Below are positions 1 to 9,600 of a DNA stretch of 19,678 bases, one piece after another. Source of the stretch: Bacteroidales bacterium UBA1745 (GTDB lineage Bacteria > Bacteroidota > Bacteroidia > Bacteroidales > UBA932); contig DCHT01000008.1 in NCBI GenBank assembly GCA_002314885.1, forward strand, positions 1 through 19,678, given 5' to 3'. Each line of letters starts with the position of its first letter. Position 1 is the stretch's first letter. The notes beneath the pieces are model-generated. The model had not been told where the DNA came from. It ran no database searches and saw only the letters and a list, made by a program, of their open reading frames with translations. The position numbers were made by a program, and so were the translations under genes.

Positions 1-24
1 AGTAGTGCCACTAGTTCTGCGCCA
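1..24. repeat. Partial copy of a ~33-bp palindromic intergenic element
   Basis: The first 24 bases match the core and right arm of an element that recurs at 19439-19473 and 19549-19582. The arm TTCTGCGCCA at 15-24 is the exact reverse complement of TGGCGCAGAA, which forms the left arm of the copy at 19440-19449. A complete element would therefore be a near-perfect palindrome around GTAGTGCCACTAG. The left arm of this copy lies outside the window. The element overlaps the last codons and the stop codon (11-13) of the lytic transglycosylase gene. A 7-bp hairpin (GTTCTGC 14-20, GCAGAAC 29-35) extends it into the coding region. Confidence 0.7.
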
Positions 25-1015
25 CGGTGCAGAACGCTTCGTAGAGGGAGAGTACGTACTCCACGTACTTGGTGGTTTCGCCACCTTTGAAGTTGTCGTT
101 GAATTCGAAGGTCTCGACGACCTGGTCCCAGACGGTGTTGTCCTGGCCGAGGTCGGCGGCGATGCGGCGGCATTCGGCTATGCGTCCGCCACCGGCGTTG
201 TAGCAGGCGAGGGCGAATTTCTCCCTTTCGAGAGGGGTGAAGGCCGGGTCGGTGAGGAATTTCTCCTGGATGGTGGCGAGGTGGGAGGTGCCGGCTTTGA
301 TGTTGGTCTCAGGGTCCATCAGTTCCTCGGCGGTGCCGTAGATTTCGCGCGGCATCACCTGCATCAGGCCCACTGCGCCGCGGGGTGAGACGTTGTTGAT
401 GGTGAATTTGGATTCGGCGTAGATGAGGGCTGTGAGCATCCTCCAGTCCCATCTGATTTCCTTTGCGTATTTCTTGACGAGGGCGTCGTAGGGGCTGAGA
501 TATTTGCTCCTGATGCCCGCCTCGGCACGCTTGAACGGGTTGTAGGGCTCGGAGAAGAGCTTGTTCATCAGCTTCAGGTCCTCGTCTTCATAGACTGCAT
601 AGCAGAGCCATTTGCGGCAGGCGAGTTCCCTGTAGCCCCTCTTGCTGGACTTGGTGGCCCAGATGTAGTTGCCGTCCGGGCTGGGGAATTTCGCCACTCC
701 GGCCACTGCGGCTGTGTCGTCGCCTTTCAATACTACTATATCATATATACCCGCGAGCAGGGAGTCGCAGAGGGAGAGGCTGTCGTGGACGGCCTTGATG
801 CTGACGTCGCAGAGATGGTTTTCCCCGAATTCCTGGAGGAGTTCGTAGTTGAGGCCGAAACGGAGGCTGCTGCGGAGTCCTTTGCCGAGGGCGACGGCGC
901 AGTTGAGCGACTGTCCTTCGAAATCAGTTTCCTTTTCGCTTCTGCGGTTGACCCTGTATTGGAAGAAGTTGCAGCACAGCAGGAGAAGGAGAATGGTGAA
1001 CCCCAGACGTCTCAT
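11..1015 (-). CDS. MltF-like lytic murein transglycosylase (SLT domain)
   Basis: The 334-residue product is predicted to cleave the MurNAc-GlcNAc bond of peptidoglycan with formation of 1,6-anhydroMurNAc. It opens with a hydrophobic segment (residues 5-20, LLLLLCC), either a signal peptide, a lipoprotein signal or an anchor. Residues 35-150 look like a shortened periplasmic-binding-protein-type domain, as in MltF. The SLT domain follows: ALIYAESKF with the expected catalytic Glu near residue 201, then GAVGLMQVMP, and later the CYNAGGGR motif. The ATG shares one base with the stop codon of the upstream porin gene (TAATG), which suggests translational coupling and makes this start secure. It is the last gene of a long minus-strand run. 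Its stop codon lies inside a palindromic repeat. Family assignment is firm; MltF subtype and localisation are inferred. Confidence 0.88.
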   Translation of the reverse strand: MRRLGFTILLLLLCCNFFQYRVNRRSEKETDFEGQSLNCAVALGKGLRSSLRFGLNYELLQEFGENHLCDVSIKAVHDSLSLCDSLLAGIYDIVVLKGDDTAAVAGVAKFPSPDGNYIWATKSSKRGYRELACRKWLCYAVYEDEDLKLMNKLFSEPYNPFKRAEAGIRSKYLSPYDALVKKYAKEIRWDWRMLTALIYAESKFTINNVSPRGAVGLMQVMPREIYGTAEELMDPETNIKAGTSHLATIQEKFLTDPAFTPLEREKFALACYNAGGGRIAECRRIAADLGQDNTVWDQVVETFEFNDNFKGGETTKYVEYVLSLYEAFCTVAQN

Positions 1016-3786
1016 TACTTGGTGCTCCTAGTCTTGCTGGCCGGCATTACGTAGAATGGCCAGTAGATTCCGAACTTGAGGGAGCGGGTGGTCTTGATGT
1101 AGTGGGCCGCACTGAAGTAGTCGGTCTTGTCGCACGGCCATCCCTGGTTTACGTTCTGGAATTTGATGAATATGCAGGCGCGCTTCCACTGTACGTTCAC
1201 GAATGCATCGGCATACGGACAGTTGCCTATCTTGATTTCGTCCTGGTTCTGGAATACTCCGAGGGCAGGGTTGTAGGCAGGGGCATACCAGCCTGTGTTG
1301 TACCACACATTGAGGCCTATCTGCATCTGCATCACCTTCTTGACGACGTCGAACTGGAAGTAGTAGCGGAACCTCGCGGAGAAGAGAGGCAGAGGCATCA
1401 CGTCCGGTCTGGAGGAGAACTGCAGGAGGGCGGTGTTCTCGAAATGGAACTTCCACAGTGCGAAGTTCTCGGTGAGGCCGGCAGAGATGACGCTCATCGC
1501 GTCAGGGTTCTGCTGCACTATGCCTTTGGTGTCGTAGTAGATGTTGTTGCTCAGCAGGGCATAGCCGAAGTCGGCCCTGAAGTTCCACTTAGGGATGCTG
1601 AGCGCGGCCTCCACCTTGGTTGTGGAGATCTTGCCGAAGTTGTTGTCCCACTTGTAGTGGTTGGAGAAGTAGTGCTGCTGGTACCAGTCAGGCTCGCTGA
1701 GGTCGGTCTCGAAGCGGGCGCTGAGGGTCAGCGGCTCGTTGCGGTAGCGCCTGAACGGATAGAAGCTTACGTCCAGGTTCGCATTGACGTTGAAGTCGTT
1801 GAGCTCGTAGCCGAGGAAATTGTACTTTCCGGCTGCGCTCCAGTTGAGGTACTTCTTGTACTGGCCCTGGGCACCGGCATAGAGGTAGAGGCTGTTGAGC
1901 GTCTTGCTGCTCTTGCCGCCGATGTAGCTGAGGTTGTTGAACTGGAAGTAGTTGAGCAGCTTGTCGCCCACGCCGACGTCGATCTTGGATACGATGCCGT
2001 CGCTCTTCCAAGGCTGCAGCCTCAGATAGACGCGGTTCTCGAGCCTCATCACCTTCATTGAGTCGGCACTGGTGGTAGGGTGGATGTAGAATGCGTTGTT
2101 GTACATTTCCCTCGCCGCAGTGGAGCTCGTGGATATCTTGTCGGTGTAGTATTTCGAGAACTGGCTGAATTCGGAACTATGGCCTATGAAGGCACTGGTC
2201 ACGTCCTTGTCGAGCGTGTCCTTTGCCGCTGCCACAGCTGCCTCCCATTCGAGGTATTCCTTGATGGCGGTGGTGTCCGTACTCATCATAAGGCTGTCCC
2301 TGTAGAGCTTCTCTTCCTTGATTTCCTTGTGGTGGCCTATCTTCTTGAAGAAGTCCATAGGGAAGCGGTAGCTCTGGTCGAGGAATACGGTGTTGCGTCT
2401 GTAGGTGTTGCTTGCGTCGGAGAGCCTTACGGCTATTTCCCTGGCGTCCTTGAGCGTGGTGTCCCTGATCCAGTTGATGCCCGTCTTCGGGTCTGTGTCT
2501 ATCGCACCGCCGTTCTCGCTCCTGACCACTCTGTTGTGGATGAAGCCCGCGTGCATCAGGTAGTTCTTGCCGAGATAGTTGGTTCCTATGACGGCTGTCC
2601 TGTTGTTGGTGGCCTCATTCTGGAGTATGCCGTTGGCGCCGTAGCGACGGTATTCGAGAGTGACGTTGAGGGCCGGTGTGATGTTCTGGGTGGTGAGGAT
2701 CTTGATGTTGGAATCCTCGGTCTGGGTGCTTGCGAACAGGGTTCCCCAGTAAGCCAGTTCGGTGTATGGAGTCTTGGTGTTGTACTGCGGAAGGTTTTCC
2801 GGAGTGTAGCTCCATATCTGATAAGGAGTGTAGAATATGGCATTCTTCTCCTCGTCGCGCTTGAAGTAGTTGTACTTCTGCACCGCGGATCCGGATATGC
2901 CCAGCCAGGATGCGTCGACGTCCTGCTTATAGACAGGGTTGTCGTAGAACCAGTTGTTGTAGGTGGTGTCTATCTTGGTGAGCTTGACGTTGTTGACCAT
3001 CCTGTCGTGGGTCCACATAATCATTCTCTTGTACTGCAGCGAGTCCACGAGGGCGTAGGTCTCGAGGATACGAGGAGTGGCCTGGATGACGCTGTCCTTG
3101 TAGGCTTTGATGCTGTCCTTGCGGCGGGCAATGCTGTCCATCCTGGCAATCTTGCCTGGCAGGGCCTGCTCATAGAGCCATTTCTTCTTTTCCTTCTTGG
3201 TCATACTGTTCCACTTCTGCTGCCATTTCCATTCGGCGATTTCGGTGGAGTCCTTGACATAGAGGGAGTCGAAGCGCTCGAGCTCGAGGGTGTCCATTGC
3301 GGCGATGAGGGAGTCCCTCACCTGACGTCTGGTGGCCGTGTCCCTGAGGGCGATGTAGTACTTGAATTTGAAAGGATCCTTGAATTCGAGGGAATCCGGG
3401 ATGGTGATTGTGTCGCGCGGATTGATCTCAGGCTCTGCCCAGTACTGCTGGAGGGAGTCGAGGAGCGCGACGTCTGCCGAGTCCATATAGTCCAGACCGA
3501 AACTGTCGACCTGGGCCTTGAGGGAATCGATCAGTATGCTGTCCCTGTGCCAGCGGACGAGCCTGAGGCTGTCTATCCTGGCCAGTTCGGCGCTGTCTGG
3601 AGCAGGCAGGGTGTCGGGAACGGCTTCGAAGCTGAAGTCGTTGGTGTCGGGGGCTTCAGTCGCGGCGAAACGGGCTCTCTCCGATTGGAAATGAAGAGCC
3701 CTGCCGGCGTCGATTCCAAAGGACTGGACGCCGGCGAGGCCGATGACTATCAGCGGTACGAGTATTTTCCCGACTTTGCCGCTCAT
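1015..3786 (-). CDS. Putative outer-membrane porin, Bacteroidota type, with Asp-Ser-rich N-terminal region
   Basis: The 923-residue product has an N-terminal signal segment (residues 1-25). A hydrophilic region of about 220 residues follows, full of repeated DSL/DSI motifs and charged stretches, including TKKEKKKWLYEQ around residues 196-207. From about residue 280 onward the sequence is rich in alternating aromatic and polar residues (YYTDK, NLSYIGG, RFRYYFQFDV, VNVQWK, LKFGIYWPFYVMP), typical of an outer-membrane beta-barrel. The organisation resembles the Bacteroidota 'putative porin' family (PF14121), recognised by pattern only. It starts 4 bases after the stop of the upstream lipoprotein gene and overlaps the downstream transglycosylase start by one base, so it belongs to the same transcript. 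Substrate unknown. The family call is fairly confident, the pore function less so. Confidence 0.75.
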   Translation of the reverse strand: MSGKVGKILVPLIVIGLAGVQSFGIDAGRALHFQSERARFAATEAPDTNDFSFEAVPDTLPAPDSAELARIDSLRLVRWHRDSILIDSLKAQVDSFGLDYMDSADVALLDSLQQYWAEPEINPRDTITIPDSLEFKDPFKFKYYIALRDTATRRQVRDSLIAAMDTLELERFDSLYVKDSTEIAEWKWQQKWNSMTKKEKKKWLYEQALPGKIARMDSIARRKDSIKAYKDSVIQATPRILETYALVDSLQYKRMIMWTHDRMVNNVKLTKIDTTYNNWFYDNPVYKQDVDASWLGISGSAVQKYNYFKRDEEKNAIFYTPYQIWSYTPENLPQYNTKTPYTELAYWGTLFASTQTEDSNIKILTTQNITPALNVTLEYRRYGANGILQNEATNNRTAVIGTNYLGKNYLMHAGFIHNRVVRSENGGAIDTDPKTGINWIRDTTLKDAREIAVRLSDASNTYRRNTVFLDQSYRFPMDFFKKIGHHKEIKEEKLYRDSLMMSTDTTAIKEYLEWEAAVAAAKDTLDKDVTSAFIGHSSEFSQFSKYYTDKISTSSTAAREMYNNAFYIHPTTSADSMKVMRLENRVYLRLQPWKSDGIVSKIDVGVGDKLLNYFQFNNLSYIGGKSSKTLNSLYLYAGAQGQYKKYLNWSAAGKYNFLGYELNDFNVNANLDVSFYPFRRYRNEPLTLSARFETDLSEPDWYQQHYFSNHYKWDNNFGKISTTKVEAALSIPKWNFRADFGYALLSNNIYYDTKGIVQQNPDAMSVISAGLTENFALWKFHFENTALLQFSSRPDVMPLPLFSARFRYYFQFDVVKKVMQMQIGLNVWYNTGWYAPAYNPALGVFQNQDEIKIGNCPYADAFVNVQWKRACIFIKFQNVNQGWPCDKTDYFSAAHYIKTTRSLKFGIYWPFYVMPASKTRSTK

Positions 3787-3790
3787 TCAA

Positions 3791-5059
3791 TTATTTGCCT
3801 GGGGTACGGGTGAATACGGATGCGAAGCCTACCATCTCAGGGTCGAACTTATCCTTGTCGTACCACATAAGTGCGAAACGTGGCTCGTCGTAGTCGTGGA
3901 TGGTTACGATGATTTCGTCCTTGCTGATGAATGAAATGGAGATGTAGCCCTTGCCGAACGTCGCGGAGGTGTTGTCGAAGGAACGATTGGCTTTGGAAAG
4001 CTCGTAGAAGATGCTCTCCTGATATGGCTCGTAGACCTCCGCTACGAACATATTGCCCTGCTTTGCGGTGTATGCTCCGAGAGTGACTGAGTTTGCTACA
4101 GGATTCTTAGGGGCGCAAGGAGTCATTGTGCAGCTTGTGTAGTAGTTTGCGAAGTCGCCGGTGCCAGGGGTGAGCTGGAGGGCACCGTCCTTCTCGACGA
4201 TTGAGAGGGTGAATCCATCGTTGTTGACTGGGCAAGACTTGTAGTCGTCTTCCATCTCTTCATACCAGAATTCGAGCTCTTCTCCGTCCACAATCTCCTT
4301 GAAGGTCCAGGTGGTAGCGAGGGTCTTTGCAGTAGGCGTACCTACAACTGTACATAAAAGTTCGCTGTTATCTCCAGCGATGAAGCCACCTGCTGAAGCG
4401 TCTACCTTGATGCGTGCAGGTGCGAAAGTGTCGTTGGCATTGCCCTTCACCTTGAAAGTGAGGTAACCCGTGCTCTCGCCGGCAGCGACTTTGATCACAG
4501 CTCCGTCGATGTACTGAGCACCGTCTCCTTCGACGCTTACAGGAATGGTGTAATCGGCAGCGGCCTTATACTCTTTGCCGGAAACTGAACCGATGAGCTC
4601 TACTCCCACGTTGACTGATTCAAGAAGGTTGGCGCTCTCCTGCTCGAAGGAGTAAACCACAGCCTCCTGGGTTGAAGGAGTGAGCACGCAGATGAACTTG
4701 GCGCCGATGAGGTAGCCTTCTGGTACGCCGGTGATGGTGAGTTTGATAGTGGAGATTTCCTTCTCACCAGTAGGCTGATTGCTGAGATTGAAGATTGTCT
4801 CTTTCGCATATGGATCGAAGTGTACGTCACCTTCTATGGAGAAGAATTCCTGGAGGTCAGTGCCGATGTAGGATGCCCTGACGGTTGCTGTGACTACTTC
4901 CTCAGAGGCGATGTTGAGCTTGAGGGCAACTGGGGTGTACTCAGTTCCTGCATAGATGGAACCGATGATGTTGGTGAACTCGACTGTAGGGATGCCGAGC
5001 TTGGTGCAGGATGCCGCGAACATTACGGCAACTGCGATGATTGATAAAAGTTTCTTCAT
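3791..5059 (-). CDS. Surface or periplasmic lipoprotein with two Ig/Calx-beta-like repeats, SusCD-associated
   Basis: The 422-residue product starts MKKLLSIIAVAV and has a lipoprotein signal ending at Cys18 (FAASC). After the Cys there are two related beta-rich segments, roughly residues 22-130 and 145-245. Each has the pattern of a Calx-beta or DUF1735-like module: an opening strand, a phrase like YTIPVSVEG, acidic turns and a closing strand before a VGTP-type linker. The last ~170 residues form a separate domain with many aromatic and acidic residues (FWYEEMEDDY, EVYEPYQES) that I do not recognise. It starts 4 bases after the 69-residue lipoprotein gene and lies downstream of susCD, the usual place for accessory surface lipoproteins that bind substrate. 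The binding role is inferred from context. The gene appears somewhat less GC-rich than its neighbours by eye, not computed. Confidence 0.65.
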   Translation of the reverse strand: MKKLLSIIAVAVMFAASCTKLGIPTVEFTNIIGSIYAGTEYTPVALKLNIASEEVVTATVRASYIGTDLQEFFSIEGDVHFDPYAKETIFNLSNQPTGEKEISTIKLTITGVPEGYLIGAKFICVLTPSTQEAVVYSFEQESANLLESVNVGVELIGSVSGKEYKAAADYTIPVSVEGDGAQYIDGAVIKVAAGESTGYLTFKVKGNANDTFAPARIKVDASAGGFIAGDNSELLCTVVGTPTAKTLATTWTFKEIVDGEELEFWYEEMEDDYKSCPVNNDGFTLSIVEKDGALQLTPGTGDFANYYTSCTMTPCAPKNPVANSVTLGAYTAKQGNMFVAEVYEPYQESIFYELSKANRSFDNTSATFGKGYISISFISKDEIIVTIHDYDEPRFALMWYDKDKFDPEMVGFASVFTRTPGK

Positions 5060-5063
5060 CGTT

Positions 5064-5273
5064 TTATTGTACTAAATAATTGTTGTATTCTTCTCTTATG
5101 GCCTTCGCCTCTGCGCTTTCATCTGCGGTCGGGATCACTCCCTTAGGCAGCGTGTAAGTAGTGGTCGCGTCGTCAGTCTTAGGCGGCAGCTCATTGTAGG
5201 AGCAGCCCCCGGCAAGCAACGATGCGACAACTATCGCAGTGCAAAGATATACAATTTTAATTGTAGCCTTCAT
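5064..5273 (-). CDS. Small lipoprotein (69 residues) between SusD and the larger lipoprotein
   Basis: The short product has a positively charged start (MKATIK), a hydrophobic stretch, and a lipoprotein-type cleavage site ending at Cys24 (LLAGGC). About 45 polar residues follow, ending AIREEYNNYLVQ. The ATG at 5273 lies inside the end of susD (17-base overlap) and the stop is 4 bases before the next gene, so the spacing is that of a real operon member. No enzymatic motif is visible. The length and the abrupt end just where a mature domain would begin make it possible that this is the remaining N-terminus of a longer SusCD-associated lipoprotein, for example the zinc metallohydrolase lipoproteins often found in this position. 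That is a guess. A genuine small lipoprotein is equally possible. Confidence 0.6.
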   Translation of the reverse strand: MKATIKIVYLCTAIVVASLLAGGCSYNELPPKTDDATTTYTLPKGVIPTADESAEAKAIREEYNNYLVQ

Positions 5274-6630
5274 TTTGTATGATATCGTATGAGTCCACGT
5301 CGCCTTTGTAGACAGGCGCGGTGTACATATATTTCTTGGTCGTATATTTCAGTCCGTTGCTGATTACCCACCACTCAGGGCGTCCGTTGCGCTTGAGTTC
5401 GTACCAGCGGCTGCCCTCCATAAAGAGTTCCTTGCGCCTCTCGTCGAAGATGGCCTGGAGCAGCGGGGTGACTGCCTTGCCGGTCGCGTCGACGACTATC
5501 CTTTCGCCTTCGCGCAGGGCCGGAAGAGTGGCCTCAGTGTAGTCCACGGCGTCTTCCACCCTTTCTTTTCGAAGCGCGTTCAGCTGCACGAGGGCTTTGT
5601 CAGTCTGGCCCAGATGGTAGCGGCATTCAGCGAGCATCAGTATGAATTCGGAGATGCGCACGCGGCATTCCGGGGTCTTTGCATTGAATCTTTTTGCGTC
5701 GAGGCACACGTTGAAGCGGACGTCCTTGCTTCTCTCATCTCCGAAGGTCCTCACGAATGCGGCGGAGGCAGGGCGGGATGCGATGTAGCCCTTGACGTAG
5801 GCGAAGTACCAGTCCAGCTCGCTGGCGTTGTTGATGTGGCTGCGGAGTATGACTTCGCCCTTCCTGGCATTCTGGGCCAGTATGACGTCGGCATAGTCGG
5901 CGCGGCTGGTGAGGGAGTAGCCGGAATTGTCCAGTATGTCCTCGCAGAGGCTTGCGCAGGCGCTCCAGTCTTCGGCCCAGAAGAGGAGCCTTGCGAGGTA
6001 GCACTTGGTGATGTATTCCCCGAAGATGTAGAGGTCGGTGCGTTCCATCTTGAGGTCGATGGAGGTCTGGAGGAGCTTCTTGGCGTAGTTGACGCTTTCC
6101 TCGAGATTGGATCTCGGAGGGCAGGCGCTTATGTCGAACTTATCCACGAGAGGCACGCCGAGCTGGTTGTGGGCATTGCCTGCTTCCCAAGGTTCGCAGA
6201 AGTCGCGTATGAGGTTGTAGTAGCAGATTCCCTTGATGGCGTAGGCGCAGCAGAGCACGTCGTTGGCCGTCTGGGAACTGCGTCCGTCGAGGTTTTCGAT
6301 GACTATGTTGCAGTCGCGTATGATCTCGTAGGTGTCGCGCCAGTCGCTCATACGGATGTTGATGTATTCGCCCGAATAGATCTTGAGGCTGCCGGTGCGT
6401 ATGGTCGCATCGAGGTCGTCCGCACAGGCTTCCAGACGCGAAATGACGTCCATATTGCCCAGGATGAGCTCGTCTGCGCCACCTTCGACGTCCTGCAGGT
6501 GAGTGTGCATTATGGCTGCGAATTCCTCGTCGGTGCTAGGAATGACATAGCCCTGCGGCTTCACGTCGAGATAGTGGCCGCAGGCACTCATTGCGAGGCA
6601 GAAAAGTGATATGACAAGCAGTTTCTTCAT
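5257..6630 (-). CDS. SusD/RagB family nutrient-binding outer-membrane lipoprotein
   Basis: The 457-residue product is predicted to cap the SusC channel on the cell surface and bind the substrate. It has a lipoprotein signal with Cys17 (AMSACGHYLDVKPQG); the LDVKPQG stretch right after the Cys is typical of SusD. Helical TPR-like segments follow (YAIKGICYYNLIRDF, ITKCYLARLLFWAEDW, FILMLAECRYHLGQTDKAL). Near the C-terminus is the SusD hallmark RRKELFMEGSRWYELKRNG. It is shorter than many family members (500-600 residues), so substrate-binding loops may be reduced. The start lies 1 base after the susC stop, and the end overlaps the next small gene by 17 bases. The family is certain; the ligand is unknown. 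Confidence 0.93.
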   Translation of the reverse strand: MKKLLVISLFCLAMSACGHYLDVKPQGYVIPSTDEEFAAIMHTHLQDVEGGADELILGNMDVISRLEACADDLDATIRTGSLKIYSGEYINIRMSDWRDTYEIIRDCNIVIENLDGRSSQTANDVLCCAYAIKGICYYNLIRDFCEPWEAGNAHNQLGVPLVDKFDISACPPRSNLEESVNYAKKLLQTSIDLKMERTDLYIFGEYITKCYLARLLFWAEDWSACASLCEDILDNSGYSLTSRADYADVILAQNARKGEVILRSHINNASELDWYFAYVKGYIASRPASAAFVRTFGDERSKDVRFNVCLDAKRFNAKTPECRVRISEFILMLAECRYHLGQTDKALVQLNALRKERVEDAVDYTEATLPALREGERIVVDATGKAVTPLLQAIFDERRKELFMEGSRWYELKRNGRPEWWVISNGLKYTTKKYMYTAPVYKGDVDSYDIIQNEGYN

Positions 6631-6631
6631 A

Positions 6632-9600
6632 TCAGAATCCGATGCTTACACCCATAGAGATGCTTCTGGTGGTTGGATATGTTGCACCAGGCACTTCCGG
6701 ATCCATTCCGTCGTAGCCCGTGATGGTGATGAAATTGTTCATCGAGAGGTTGAGGCTGGCGCTGCTCAGATGTGCCTTCTTCGCCCATTTGTCCGGGAGG
6801 TCGCAGCTGAGCATAATGGTCTTGATCCTCAGGTAGGAGACGTCCTTGAGATAGATCGAGTTCACGATGTTCGGATCCATCGGATTGGTCTGGGAGAAGT
6901 TGTATTTGGTGCCGTAGTAGTCGTAGATGCGAGGGTATTTGGTGTTGGTGGTGTTGTCCACCGTCCATCTGTCGGTGCGGTCCTTGCGGACGTTGAGGTG
7001 GTTGGAGTAGAGGTCACTGTACTGGGTCTGCACTTCTTCCGTGGACACGCCTTCGTGGCGGGCATTGTAGTAGGAGGCAGGGGAGTCTATCTTCTCATAT
7101 ACCTTGTTGCCGAAGGAATATACGCCGCTGACGCTCAGGCGCAGCATACGCCAGCTGGCGGTGATGTTGAAGCCGCCGGTGTAAGGGGCGATGGTGGTGC
7201 CGAGGTAGTAGCGGTAGTTGTCGGCCTTGTTGAGGTCGGTGGCCGAATAGATGGTAGCGTCCGGACGCAGCTGGTAGGTGTAGAGGCCGGTAGTCTCGTC
7301 TATTCCCACGTATTTGCCGGCTATGATGGCGCCGACAGGATAGCCTTCCACATATCGGTCCTTGGCCGTGATGCTCTTGCTGGCCGGGGTGTATTTGAGA
7401 ACCTTGTTGTAGTTGTAGGCGAAGTTGACGGAGGCGTTGAGGCTCCAGTCCTGAGTCTTGATGATCTTGCCGCTGAGGGTGAACTCCAAGCCACTGTTGA
7501 GCAGGTCGGCGGAGTTGTAATAGACGTAGGTGTAGCCCGTGGTGGACGGCACCTGGGACGAGGTCACGACATCGGTGCTCATACGCAGATAGGCCTCGGT
7601 CTGGAGGTTGATGCGGTCCTTGAGGAAGCCCAGGTCGAGGCCGGCCTTGGCGTCGCTGGTGCGCTCCCATCCCAGTTCAGGGTTAGGGGCGGTAGGGATG
7701 GAACCGAGCCTGTAGGCCACTCCGTTCACATATCTGTATTCCTGGAGGGCATATTGCATAACCAGGTGATGAGGGGCGCTGGTGTTCACGTCGCCCGTGT
7801 AGCCGTAGGCGGCGCGCAGGGTGGCGTGGGAGATGACGTCCTGCTTCTTCATCCATTCCTCTTCGCCGAAATGCCAGGCGGCGCCGGCGCTCCAGGTCGG
7901 GTTGAACTGGCGGTCGGAACCGAAGTTGGACGAGCCGTCGGTGCGTATGGAGGCGTTGAAGACGAGGGTCTTGCCGAGGTAGTAATCCGCTGATGCATAG
8001 AAGGATGCGTAGCGAATCTTGGTGAAATATTCGCCGCTGAGGCGCTCCACCTGCTTCACCCATTCGTCGGCCGGACCGCTGATGGACGGCATCGAGGAGG
8101 TGCCTGTCACAGGGTCGTAGTTGTAGCGCTTGGTGTAGGTGGTGTTGGAGTCGGAACCACGGATTTCCGCACCTGCGATGACGTTGAGGGTGTGCTTTTC
8201 CTTGAAGGTCTGGTTGTAGGCGAAATGGCCGCGGAGGACGTAGCTGCTGCGGTTGGCGCGGTTCTGCGTGATGTTGCCGTAGAGCTTGGTCTGCGACTTG
8301 TCGTCATAGCCCAGACGGTCGCGGAAGGCGGTATATGTGCTGGCATCGACTTTCTTGTCGGTCGCATTGTTCGAATAAGAATAGGACGCGAGACCGACGA
8401 ATTTCAACTGGTCGATGATGCGTATGTCGAGCTGACCTCGTATGGTGTTGGCCACGTTCTTGGTCGTGGTGCTGTTGAGGTCGAGTTCCTTCATAATATT
8501 GAATCCGTCGAGAGGCATCACCTGTTCCACTCCGCGTCCGTTGTAGTAGCCTAGGGAGAAGTAGGTGTTGTCGGCGGCGTAGGAGTTGTCCTCGTTGTAG
8601 GCCTTTTCGTATGGATTGGCGAAATAGGCGTAGGTGAACGGGTTCACATAGCTGTCGGGGCTCACGGATTTCTGGAAGGAGAATTCGTTGCCTATGTCGA
8701 GCTTGATGCGGTCGATAGGGGTGATGGTGACGTTGGTGCTGACGTTGTAGCGCTGGTAGTCATTGTTGATGAGCATACCGTTGTCGTCATTGAAACCCAT
8801 TGACACATAGTAAGTTGCCTTTTCGCTGCCGCCGCTGAGGGAGAGGTGGTGGTTGTGGGAGAAGGCGTTGCGGAAGAGCAGGCTGTACCAGTCGGTGGTG
8901 TTCTGGCTGAGGCCGCTGAGATAGGCGTCCTGCTGCTCCTTGCTCCAGCCTGCGAACTTGTCCACGCCCGCCCTGACCTGGCCGACTATGCCGACCACCG
9001 GATAGACTACGGTGTTGTCGGTCTGGGCCTTCTGGTACCTGCTGGCTGAGAATTCGTCCCATAGTTCCTGCTCCCAGGCGATCTTCTCGGAGGAATTCAT
9101 CAGGTCGAGGTTCTTCTGAGGCCTGAGGGAGAGGGTGAAGTTGTTGGAGTAGTTGACCTTGAGGCGGCCTGCCTGACCGCGTTTGGTCGTCACCACGATG
9201 ACGCCGTTGGCTGCCCTGGATCCGTAGATTGCGGCTGCCGCTGCGTCCTTGAGTATGGTGATGCTTTCGATGTCATTCGGGTTGATGCCGCCGACTCCGC
9301 TGACGAAGATGTTGTCGAAGCCGCCGGCCGCGAGTTCCTCTGAGGAGAGGGAAGGGGTGTCATTCTGGAGCGGAACTCCGTCGACCACCCACAGCGGGGT
9401 GCTGCTGCCGGAGAGGTTGTTGGTGCCTCGGATGCGTATCTTGGCCTGGGTGCCCGGCTGGCCTGAGGTTGCCTGCACCTGTACGCCCGCGATCTCGCCC
9501 TGCATCAATGTGCTGACGCTGGAGATAGGCTTGTCCTTGAAGGTGTCGGAGTTGAGTATGCCGACCGAACCGGTGATGCGCTTGACCGTGGTCTGGGCAT

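Noticed and set aside
1102..3813. Two long plus-strand open frames (319 and 577 residues) opposite the putative porin gene
   Set aside because: Their translations are rich in Val, Glu, Gly and Leu with no signal peptide or known motif, as expected for the complement of a GC-rich coding strand. The minus-strand frame has a signal peptide, a barrel pattern and tight operon spacing.
5064..5273. Toxin-antitoxin or phage small gene
   Set aside because: The product has a lipoprotein signal and sits within a SusCD operon; nothing suggests a toxin, antitoxin or phage origin.
6611..7993. Plus-strand open frame of 460 residues opposite susC and the start of susD
   Set aside because: It is the antisense shadow of a confident SusC barrel; composition is Val/Gly/Ala-rich without domains.
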